In this document: piece after piece, positions 55,595 through 64,000 of the stretch
Numbering within the stretch: the stretch's first letter is position 1
Layout of the letters: every line of letters starts with the position of its first letter
Origin: Parvularcula sp. LCG005
Lineage (GTDB): Bacteria > Pseudomonadota > Alphaproteobacteria > Caulobacterales > Parvularculaceae
DNA: 64,000 nucleotides
Assembly (NCBI RefSeq): GCF_032930845.1
Contig: NZ_CP136758.1
Coordinates: forward strand, 1,565,001-1,629,000
Reading direction: 5' to 3'
Translations under genes and position numbers: made by a program
Notes under the pieces: model-generated
Databases searched by the model: none
What the model was told of the DNA's origin: nothing
The model's input: the letters and a program-made list of their open reading frames with translations, nothing else

Positions 55595-55610
55595 CCTTCT
55601 TAGGTGACCG
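55588..55610 (-). promoter_or_regulatory. Stem-loop covering the DUF1285 start codon
   Basis: CGGTCACC and GGTGACCG form a perfect 8-bp stem around a 7-base loop on the minus strand. The GTG start lies in the second arm and AAGAAGG straddles the loop. It could restrain translation of DUF1285. It also lies just after the sppA stop and could act as a weak terminator, though the following bases are only partly T. Confidence 0.4.
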
Positions 55611-55634
55611 TTTTTCGCGTGACGTCAAGCGCCC

Positions 55635-57566
55635 TTACTGGCCGGGGCACTCCATGCACCGGACATAGATCGAGGAAGGATCATTGAAGCTGGCAAAGAA
55701 ATCGGCCTCATCCTTCACGGCTTTGACGATCCGTGCCGCGTCCAGACGACGCTGGGTTTCCCCGGCGAAGATCTCGTCCGCCAAGCTGGCCTGACCGGCG
55801 GAAGCGTCAGTTTCCGCCTGGGCGAGCTGCTCAAGCAGGGTCTCGAAGCGGGTCTTCTCGCGCGTCAGGCCGACCACGTCGTAATCTTCGAGGCTCGCCC
55901 GGGCCGCTGCCGACGCGATGGCGTCGTCAATGTCACCAAGCTTGTCCACGAGACCGATCTGGCTGGCCGTTTCGCCAATCCACACCCGGCCCTGGCCGAT
56001 TTCATCGACCCCGACCGTTGTCATGCCGCGACCTTCAGCCACGATTTGCAGGAAGTGCTTGTAGATGTCTTCCACATTGGCCTGGATAATCTCGGCATAG
56101 GCTTCCGGCACAGCGGCTGGACCGACGGAGGTGATCGGGGCGAGCGGCGTCGTGCCGACGCCATCGGTGTAGACGCCCACCTTCTCGAGTGTTTTCTCGA
56201 AGGTCGGAATAAACCCGAACACGCCGATAGAGCCTGTGACCGTGGACGGTGACGCCCAGATCTCATCGGCGCTGGCGGAGATCCAGTACCCGCCGGACGC
56301 AGCCAGAGAGCCCATGGAGACGACAACCGGCTTGCCGGCTTCCTTCACTTTCAGAAGCTCGTCGCGGATGATCTCGGACGCAAAGGCCGACCCACCGGGG
56401 CTGTCGACGCGCAGAACGACGGCTTTCACGTCATCCCGTGTACGGGCATCGCGCAGCTGGCTGGCAATAAAGTCGCCGCCGGCGGCACCGAACTGCTCCT
56501 CGCCGTCAACAATCGCGCCAGCGACCGTGACCACAGCGATATTGCCGATTTTATCGCGATCATGCGGGCCCTGCATGGCCAGACGGTAAGACCGGTAACC
56601 AATGCCGCGGAAGCCCGCCTGGTCGTCAGCATCACGGCCAACGATGCCCGCGATGAAATCGATCTGCGCACCGCGATCCATCAGCTTGTCGACCAGACCA
56701 TTATCGAGCGCCATCTGGGCGATGCTGCCGCCGGCCTGGCGAACCTGCGCCGGGGCGTTGTTCACGAGCCGTTCGGTCGACCCGGCCGTCAGGCCACGAT
56801 TTGTGTCGATCGCCGTTGTGTAATCTTCCCACAGCGAGCCGAGAAAGGCGCGGTTGGCTTCCTTGGCGGGCTCGGACATGTCATCGCGAATGTAGGGTTC
56901 GATGGCGGATTTGAAGGTGCCGACGCGGAACACGTTGGCGGTCACTTCCAGCTTGTCGAGGGCGGATTTGTAGAACTGGCGATAGCTGCCATAGCCGTCG
57001 ATCATCAGCGAACCGAAATCATGCATCAGGATCGTGTCCGCCTTGGAGGCGATGATATACTGCTCTTGGCTGTAGCCGTCGCCCACCGCGATCACGCGTT
57101 TGCCGCTGTCCCGGAAGGACTGAACGGCGTCGGCCAGATAATAGGCTTTCGACGCCGAGATGCTCGGAATGTAGAGGCCCTGCAGGTCCAGCACCATGGC
57201 CTGGATCCGCTTGTCCTCTTCGGCGGCACGAATCACCCGGACCAGCTCATGGACCGAAATCTGCGCATCAGAAGAGCCGCCAAAGGCTTCATTGATGATC
57301 GATTCGAACGGATCCTGTGGCGGGGCCAGTTCGACCAGCACGCCTTCAGGATTGAGCACCAGAGCGCCGCCATCGGGCACGGTGATCGAAGGGCCCTCAG
57401 GGTTTTTGCCTGACAGGGAGCTGGAAACACTGCCCAGCACACCGGCGACGAGGATGAGGATAAAGAGGAACAGAAGCGACTGTACCAACAGGGAAAAGCC
57501 GATGACGACCTTGAAAAGTCCTTTGAGGAACGACCAAACGGTCATCCGGCTGCGCTCATGTTCCAT
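55635..57566 (-). CDS. sppA: Signal peptide peptidase SppA, 67K type
   Basis: The 643-residue inner-membrane protease degrades cleaved signal peptides. One membrane segment lies at about 22-45. The two tandem domains of the long SppA form are present: the catalytic Lys219 in VGTFKSAIEPY and Ser424 in LAASGGYW, matching Lys209 and Ser409 of the E. coli enzyme. DSPGGSAFAS and STVTGSIGVFG are also typical. It is divergent from moxR across about 160 bp and separated from DUF1285 by 40 bp. Confidence 0.96.
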   Translation of the reverse strand: MEHERSRMTVWSFLKGLFKVVIGFSLLVQSLLFLFILILVAGVLGSVSSSLSGKNPEGPSITVPDGGALVLNPEGVLVELAPPQDPFESIINEAFGGSSDAQISVHELVRVIRAAEEDKRIQAMVLDLQGLYIPSISASKAYYLADAVQSFRDSGKRVIAVGDGYSQEQYIIASKADTILMHDFGSLMIDGYGSYRQFYKSALDKLEVTANVFRVGTFKSAIEPYIRDDMSEPAKEANRAFLGSLWEDYTTAIDTNRGLTAGSTERLVNNAPAQVRQAGGSIAQMALDNGLVDKLMDRGAQIDFIAGIVGRDADDQAGFRGIGYRSYRLAMQGPHDRDKIGNIAVVTVAGAIVDGEEQFGAAGGDFIASQLRDARTRDDVKAVVLRVDSPGGSAFASEIIRDELLKVKEAGKPVVVSMGSLAASGGYWISASADEIWASPSTVTGSIGVFGFIPTFEKTLEKVGVYTDGVGTTPLAPITSVGPAAVPEAYAEIIQANVEDIYKHFLQIVAEGRGMTTVGVDEIGQGRVWIGETASQIGLVDKLGDIDDAIASAAARASLEDYDVVGLTREKTRFETLLEQLAQAETDASAGQASLADEIFAGETQRRLDAARIVKAVKDEADFFASFNDPSSIYVRCMECPGQ

Positions 57567-57725
57567 TCGAAATACCCTCCAACGCTGGACTCACGTTTAA
57601 CACATCACGTTTATCGGTAAATACTCAATAGGCTGTGACCATTCGCCAAGTTTTCACATGTTGCCGATTGTCCATTTGTCCCGAATGGCGTCATGCCATA
57701 CGCCCCTGAGGGACAGGCAACTTGA

Positions 57726-58724
<999 letters not shown>

Positions 58725-58746
58725 CCCGGCCCCTGAGACAGTATTG

Positions 58747-59619
58747 ATGGCGGACCTCCTTTCTCTCGAACATGACAGTGCCGATCTGGCGCGGGCCCTG
58801 CCGGCGCTGCTCGCCGATGCGCAAAGCCTGGCTGCCAGCCTGCAGGCGGGTTCGCACGGCCGACGCCGGTCAGGCACGGGAGAGACATTCTGGCAGTATC
58901 GAGATTACGCGACCGAGGATTCCGCCTCGATGATCGACTGGCGGCAGTCTGCGCGCTCGCCCAACCGGCTCTATGTGCGCGAAACCGAATGGGAAACCGC
59001 TGCCACCATCAGATTGTGGGTCAGTCCTGCGCCGTCCATGAATTATCGCTCTGGCAATGCGCCGACCAAGGCGTGGCGCGCCATGACGCTGGCGACGGCC
59101 ACCGCCCTCCTCCTGATCCGGGCCGGGGAAAAAGTCGCCCTGCTCGATCCCATGACACCGGCGCGCGGCGGTCAGCGGGCAGTCACCGACATCGCCGAAT
59201 ACCTGCTCCGGTCGTCTGCGACCAACACACTGCCCCCGCTACCCCCGCGCGGTACGACGCAGACGATCTATTTCAGTGACTTCTATGAGAAGACGAACGA
59301 TCTGGTCGCATCCATTGGCGCTATCGCGGCCACCGGCGTCCCTTCTCATTTCGTCGAAATCGCTGATGACAGCGAAGAGACCTTTCCCTTTACCGGCCGG
59401 ACCCTGTTTCAGAAGCCGGGCCAGACGGGAACCGGTCGCCTGTTCGGTGATGCCGCCTCCATTCGGTCAGCCTATCAGCAGGCACGCGAGGCCCATCGCG
59501 GCACTTTCGCCGATGCCTGCCGCCGCTACGGCTTTGCGCGCCTCAGCCACGTCACCGCTCACCCGGCCACGACCACCCTCGGCGCCCTGCATCAGGCTGT
59601 TGCAGGAGAGCGCGCATGA
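58747..59619 (+). CDS. DUF58 protein
   Basis: The protein of about 290 residues has FWQYRDYATEDSASMIDWRQSARS in part (YATEDSASMIDWRQSAR), the DUF58 hallmark, and LYVRETEWE just after. The remainder is a von Willebrand A-like fold with IYFSDFYE. It lacks a strong N-terminal membrane segment, so it is probably cytosolic. It usually works with the MoxR ATPase encoded just upstream. I chose ATG 58747; the frame is open further upstream into the moxR end. Its stop overlaps the next gene by 4 bp. Confidence 0.93.
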   Translation: MADLLSLEHDSADLARALPALLADAQSLAASLQAGSHGRRRSGTGETFWQYRDYATEDSASMIDWRQSARSPNRLYVRETEWETAATIRLWVSPAPSMNYRSGNAPTKAWRAMTLATATALLLIRAGEKVALLDPMTPARGGQRAVTDIAEYLLRSSATNTLPPLPPRGTTQTIYFSDFYEKTNDLVASIGAIAATGVPSHFVEIADDSEETFPFTGRTLFQKPGQTGTGRLFGDAASIRSAYQQAREAHRGTFADACRRYGFARLSHVTAHPATTTLGALHQAVAGERA

Positions 59620-62345
59620 CCGGGCTGACCTTCGCCGCCCCCTTTGTCCTGCTGGGGCTTCTTGCCCTGCCGGTGATCTGGTGGTTGCTCCGCGCGACAC
59701 CGCCCGTCCCGGTACGGAAAGTCTTTGGCGGTCATATCTTTCTTGAAAATGTTCAGAACGAGAAGGACACGCCCGCCCGCACACCATGGTGGCTCCTGCT
59801 GCTGCGATTGCTGGCCGTGGCTTTCGTCATCCTCGGCCTGTCCGGCCCCGTTCTGAATGCAGCCGACGACGCCATTGGCGATGGACCACTTCTCATTGTT
59901 GTCGATGACAGCTGGCCGGCAGCGCCCTATTGGCGTGAACGCCAGAACGCCATTGAAGCGCTTGCCCTGCAGCCTGCGGCAGCCAACCGGCCGACCCGCA
60001 TCCTGACCACGGCCGGGGAGCCGGAGCTGAGCGATCCGATGCCCCTGCACGAAGCGGCAGAATATATTGGCGGGCTCCTGCCCAAAGCCCTGTTACCGGA
60101 CCGGGCCCGGGCGCTCGATCTGATCGAGGATCTCGATCAGGCCCAGACCGATGTCTTCTGGCTCAATGACGGTACAATCGGCCGCCGCAATGCTGACCGC
60201 AGCTTCCTGCGCACCATGTCCCGGTCGCGCTCCACAACGCTTTACCGCATCCCGTCCGAGCTCCCGATGGCGATCACTGCGCTTGAGCCGTCTGGCCCGG
60301 CCCTGACCGCCACGGTGCAGCGCATCGGAAATGGCGCCGTATCGACAATGTTGGTGGCCACCAGCCGCGATGGCCGCACGCTGTCCGAGGTGCCTTTTGA
60401 TCTGGGGGCCGATCAGGCCACCGTCGATGTGCCGATAGAACTGCCGCTGACCCTGCGGAACGAGATCGCAAGGATCAGTATCGCCGGGGTGCAGAGTGCC
60501 GGGGCCACATGGCTGGTGGATGGTGGCGCACGGCGTATCAGGGCGGGCATCGTCACGGAACGGATGAGCTCCCTTCTCGATGGCGGCTTCTACATTACCG
60601 AAGCATTGGCCCCCCATGCCGTCATCACCGACGGCACGATCACCCAGCTGGCCACCGCCGACACGGGTCTCATCATTCTCGACGATGTGGGTACACTGCG
60701 CGCCAGCGACGAGGCCACGCTGTCCCAATGGGTACAGGACGGCGGCATCCTCGTCCGCTTTGCCGGGCCCAATACGGCCAACGCCATCAGTGCCGGGGCC
60801 AGTACCCGCGCGCCGACCTATCCCGTGGTGTTGCGCGATACGGAGCGGTCGTTTGGCGGGGCCCTAAGCTGGGCTGAGCCCCAGGAGATCAGCGATTTTG
60901 CAGTGGACGGTCCATTTGGGGACCTGACGATCGCCGACCCCGTGCCCGTACGGCGCCAGGTGCTCACCCGCGCCGGCAACGAGCCGGGCTCAGTGGTCTG
61001 GGCCAGTCTCGCCGATGGCACGCCGCTCGTCACGGCCCGCCCCGATGGTCGCGGTACCCTGGTGCTGTTCCATGTGACCTCTACGCCCACATGGTCCGAT
61101 CTGCCCCTGTCGGGTCTCTTCCCGCAAATGCTTGAGCGTCTGTCCCGCCTCGCCTCGGGCGCCGCGCCGACGCAGCTTGTCCGTCCGGTTGCCCCTTACA
61201 GGCTGCTCAACGGATTTGGGCAGTACACGGACCCACCAGCCGGGGCTCGCATGGCCACAGCGCAGGAGATGGCGACCGGCACCCTGCCGCCCGGCCTCTA
61301 TGGCAATGATGAGGGTCTCTATGCAGTCAACACCTATACCAGCGAGAGTCCGACCCTCGACCGGATGTCAGCAGCGATCATCCCGCCGACTTTCATCATT
61401 CGCGGCCCCGACAGTGAACGCGCACGCGATCTGGTGCCGCTCCTGATGACCCTCGCGCTTGTCCTTCTCGCGCTGGACGGCATCGCGCTCTTCTGGCGGC
61501 GCTGGCAGGATGGCCGCGCAGGCAGCGCCGTGGCCGCCGGTCTTGTGGGCCTGATCGCCGTCACCGTGCTGCCGCACGATGCCCGGGCACAGGACCTTTC
61601 GCTGCGCCCGGATCTTGATCCCAAGGCGATTGAAGCCACGGTGGATGTCCGCCTTGCCTTTGTGCTGACGGGGAATCTTGAGGTCGACCGCATCTCCCGC
61701 GCAGGCCTCGTTGGCATTTCCCAGGAGGCGACCCGCCGCACGGCCCTTGAACCTGATGATCCGGTCGGCGTCGATATCGAGCGCGATGATCTGTCCGTGT
61801 ACCCGCTCATCTACTGGCCGGTAACGGCGTCCACCCGCGCGCCCTCGGACGATGCCCTCTCACGGCTTGAAGCCTTCATGGCGGGCGGCGGCCTTCTTCT
61901 GATCGACACGATGGATGGCGAACGCCAGACCGCCGCCGATACCAGCCCCGCAGGCGACAATCTCCGCCGTATTCTGCTGCGCATGAATATTCCGCCGCTG
62001 GAGCCCCTGCCCGACGATCACATCCTGACCAAATCCTTCTATCGCCTCGATGATCTTGTGGGACGCAATACGGGCGGGCCGGTCTGGGTCGAAGCTGTCA
62101 CGGCCCTGCGGGAGAGTACTGACGGTGTGCCCTCCCTTGTTATCGGCGGGCGTGACTGGGCGTCGGCCTGGGCGGTCGATGCCAATGGCACGCCGCTTCG
62201 TCCCTCCGGCGCCGGCGGCATCTATCAGCGCGAGATGGCGCTCAGGACCGGTATCAACATGGCGATGGTGGCGCTGACCGGAAACTACAAGGCGGATCAG
62301 GTGCACGTGCAGGAACTCCTCGACCAGTTGGGGACCGGCCCATGA
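59616..62345 (+). CDS. BatA-type N-terminal / DUF4159 membrane protein
   Basis: The 909-residue protein opens with a BatA-like segment (FVLLGLLALPVIWWLLRATPP) and a second hydrophobic stretch (LLLLRLLAVAFVILGLSGP), then a large periplasmic or cytosolic region with a vWA-like fold. Membrane segments recur near residues 608-660. The C-terminal ~210 residues are a DUF4159 domain with FVLTGNLEVDRISRAG, YPLIYWPV and GGLLLIDTMDGE. It is in the MoxR-DUF58 operon, overlapping its neighbours by 4 bp on each side. Function: envelope-related chaperone system, exact role unknown. Confidence 0.9.
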   Translation: MTGLTFAAPFVLLGLLALPVIWWLLRATPPVPVRKVFGGHIFLENVQNEKDTPARTPWWLLLLRLLAVAFVILGLSGPVLNAADDAIGDGPLLIVVDDSWPAAPYWRERQNAIEALALQPAAANRPTRILTTAGEPELSDPMPLHEAAEYIGGLLPKALLPDRARALDLIEDLDQAQTDVFWLNDGTIGRRNADRSFLRTMSRSRSTTLYRIPSELPMAITALEPSGPALTATVQRIGNGAVSTMLVATSRDGRTLSEVPFDLGADQATVDVPIELPLTLRNEIARISIAGVQSAGATWLVDGGARRIRAGIVTERMSSLLDGGFYITEALAPHAVITDGTITQLATADTGLIILDDVGTLRASDEATLSQWVQDGGILVRFAGPNTANAISAGASTRAPTYPVVLRDTERSFGGALSWAEPQEISDFAVDGPFGDLTIADPVPVRRQVLTRAGNEPGSVVWASLADGTPLVTARPDGRGTLVLFHVTSTPTWSDLPLSGLFPQMLERLSRLASGAAPTQLVRPVAPYRLLNGFGQYTDPPAGARMATAQEMATGTLPPGLYGNDEGLYAVNTYTSESPTLDRMSAAIIPPTFIIRGPDSERARDLVPLLMTLALVLLALDGIALFWRRWQDGRAGSAVAAGLVGLIAVTVLPHDARAQDLSLRPDLDPKAIEATVDVRLAFVLTGNLEVDRISRAGLVGISQEATRRTALEPDDPVGVDIERDDLSVYPLIYWPVTASTRAPSDDALSRLEAFMAGGGLLLIDTMDGERQTAADTSPAGDNLRRILLRMNIPPLEPLPDDHILTKSFYRLDDLVGRNTGGPVWVEAVTALRESTDGVPSLVIGGRDWASAWAVDANGTPLRPSGAGGIYQREMALRTGINMAMVALTGNYKADQVHVQELLDQLGTGP

Positions 62346-64000
62346 GCACCACCATCGTCTTCAACCCGCTCCTGCCTGGCTATCTTCTGGCTGCGATGCT
62401 GGCCATTGCTGTCATCGCCGCGCTGCTTCGTATCCGGCATTCGGTAGCGGGCGCGCTGTTGCGCCTGCTGACGATTGCGCTGATCGGCCTGTTCCTGTCC
62501 GGCCCCGAGCAGCGCCAGACCGAGGGCGATGTCCTGCCGGATATCGCCGTCGTCATGGAGGACATGAGCCGCAGCACGACCTTTGGTGACCGGCGCGCCA
62601 TCGTCACCGATGTCACTGACCGGCTTGTGCAGACACTTGAAAATCAGGGGCTCGATGTCCGCCGTGAACGCTTCGGTGACCGGCTGTCCACGGACCTCGA
62701 TGATGCCCTGTCGACCCATCTGGCCGACGTCCCGCGTCGTCGTCTGTCGGCCGTCTTTGCGGTCACCGACGGCCAGATCCAAGGCGACCTTAGCCGTATA
62801 TCGGATGGGCTGGACGTTCCGTTGCACAGTTTTATTACCGGCAATCCCGACACTGAAATCGACCGGCGGGTCGAGGTCGTCCGCGCCCCCCGCTTTGGCG
62901 TGGTGGGCGAGACCGTGGAGTTGACGCTGCGCGTCACGTCTCTCAACGAAAGCGGGGAACTGCCCGCCACGCTGCTGGTGAACGGCGAGGTCTACTCGAC
63001 GCCCAACGTGCCGATCGGCGAGCCTATCACATTGTCCGTGGGCCTTCGGGAGCCTGGTGAAACCATCGTCGAACTGGATGTGGACCCGGCACCCGGTGAA
63101 CTGACGCGCCTGAACAATCGCGGTGTCGCGGCCCTGACCGCCGTCCGCGACCGGCTGCGTGTCCTGCTCGTGTCCGGCGAGCCCCATGCTGGTGAGCGGG
63201 TCTGGCGGAATATTCTGAAGAGCGACCCGGCGGTCGACCTTGTGCACTTCACGATCCTCAAGCCTGCCGAGAAGGCTGTGACCGCGCGGCGCGAAGACCT
63301 CAACCTAATCGAATTTCCGCATGAGGAGCTTTTCCTTGAAAAGCTGTCCTCTTTCGATGTTGTGATCTTCGACCGCTATACCTATCGCGGCGTCCTGCAG
63401 TCCTATGAGTTTGAGGAAATCGCCCGGTATGTGGAGCGGGGCGGCGCGGTGCTGATCGCCGCCGGTCCGGAGATGACCGAGCGGACGAGCCTCGCGAGCC
63501 GTCCGAACCTTGCCTACATTCTCCCGATCCTGCCGGCCGGTCAGGCCCGCGAGGGTGAATTCGTGCCCGCGCGGTCGACGCTGGGTGAGCGTCATCCCAT
63601 CACATCGGATCTTGAAGCCCCGGCAGAATGGGGCCGCTGGCTGCGCTATATTCCCGGCTTTGCCCGCGGTGGCGAGGTGCTGCTCGAAGCACCGGGCGGT
63701 GAGCCCCTGCTCGTGGTCGACCGGGTACAGCAGGGACGCATTGCCGTCCTCATGTCCGATCACGTCTGGCTCTGGGCGCGCGGTTTTGACGGCGGCGGAC
63801 CCCATCAGGAGATGCTGCGCCGACTGGTTCATTGGCTGATGCAGGAGCCAGAGCTTGAGGAAGAACATCTGAGCGGCGCTGTCTCCGCAGATGGCCAGCT
63901 GTCAGTCACCCGCCGGACGCTGGCCGATTCCGTCCTGCCCGTAACGATCGAAGATCCCGAGGGGGAGGTCCAGACCATCGGCCTGCTGCCCACCGGCCCC
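62342..64000 (+). CDS. Membrane-anchored GATase1-like protein (C-terminus beyond window)
   Basis: The reading frame from ATG 62342 is open to the window end, about 553 residues. Two or three N-terminal membrane segments (LAAMLAIAVIAALL, LLTIALIGLFLSGP) precede a vWA-like region and then a class I glutamine-amidotransferase-like fold: LLVSGEPHAGERVWRNIL, VVIFDRYTYRG and VERGGAVLIAAGPEM. Catalytic Cys is not evident, so it may be non-catalytic. It is the fourth gene of the MoxR operon, overlapping the DUF4159 stop by 4 bp, the usual order in alphaproteobacteria. Confidence 0.88.
   Translation, partial: MSTTIVFNPLLPGYLLAAMLAIAVIAALLRIRHSVAGALLRLLTIALIGLFLSGPEQRQTEGDVLPDIAVVMEDMSRSTTFGDRRAIVTDVTDRLVQTLENQGLDVRRERFGDRLSTDLDDALSTHLADVPRRRLSAVFAVTDGQIQGDLSRISDGLDVPLHSFITGNPDTEIDRRVEVVRAPRFGVVGETVELTLRVTSLNESGELPATLLVNGEVYSTPNVPIGEPITLSVGLREPGETIVELDVDPAPGELTRLNNRGVAALTAVRDRLRVLLVSGEPHAGERVWRNILKSDPAVDLVHFTILKPAEKAVTARREDLNLIEFPHEELFLEKLSSFDVVIFDRYTYRGVLQSYEFEEIARYVERGGAVLIAAGPEMTERTSLASRPNLAYILPILPAGQAREGEFVPARSTLGERHPITSDLEAPAEWGRWLRYIPGFARGGEVLLEAPGGEPLLVVDRVQQGRIAVLMSDHVWLWARGFDGGGPHQEMLRRLVHWLMQEPELEEEHLSGAVSADGQLSVTRRTLADSVLPVTIEDPEGEVQTIGLLPTGP

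Noticed and set aside
62297-63247. 316-codon minus-strand frame opposite the GATase-like gene
   Set aside because: Antisense to a gene with membrane and domain features; no ribosome-binding site.

Overview
The window is about 60% G+C (judged by eye) and densely coded, with many 1-11 bp gene overlaps. Its gene families and neighbourhoods are alphaproteobacterial: aroA divergent from a FYDLN-acid protein, a DUF1285 / CoA-type Nudix / CCA-transferase run, MoxR-DUF58-DUF4159, a rodZ-like gene before ispG, and yajC-secD-secF. I cannot fix the order; a marine Caulobacterales/Parvularculales-like bacterium is a guess. No insertion sequence, prophage or CRISPR array is visible.

Layout. 1-12740 is a compact biosynthetic locus. 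On the minus strand it reads FkbH/HAD-ACP, KS-AT, an ACP-aminotransferase-C-A-PCP megaenzyme, and then, beyond a plus-strand type II thioesterase, two exosortase-A-type hydrolases and the start of a Wzx-like flippase. A GAF-GGDEF diguanylate cyclase diverges from it. 14275-21076 is the four-gene set found with the bacterial proteasome homologue Anbu: transglutaminase/DUF2126, circularly permuted ATP-grasp, alpha-E and Anbu. A tRNA-Lys follows.

21342-27112 (minus) holds a squalene-synthase-like gene, secF, secD, yajC, prmC and prfA. 27222-37290 has a ZIP transporter, an exported protein, ispG behind a RodZ-TonB fusion, an unknown gene with a TusA-like partner, two secreted proteins (SEL1-like/peptidoglycan-binding and beta-helix) and an exported hydrolase. 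37344-43391 (minus) has rplK-rplA, a three-gene unit (antiporter, fatty acid hydroxylase, exported unknown) and aroA. 43518-49646 has the FYDLN protein, a GFA-family gene broken by one stop codon, prfB with its programmed frameshift, a YaiI-like gene, an unknown gene and a class A penicillin-binding protein. 49860-64000 has a small DUF6324-like gene, AsmA, a glycosyltransferase, CCA transferase, Nudix hydrolase, DUF1285, SppA and the MoxR/DUF58/DUF4159 operon running off the end.

The most interesting system is the first 12.7 kb. It looks like a minimal assembly line that would load a glycerate-type C3 starter, extend it once with malonate, transaminate the beta-keto group, and join the beta-amino acyl chain to one amino acid (binding code close to glycine). 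The hydrolase pair and flippase suggest the product belongs to an envelope or exopolysaccharide pathway. This reconstruction is inference from domain order.
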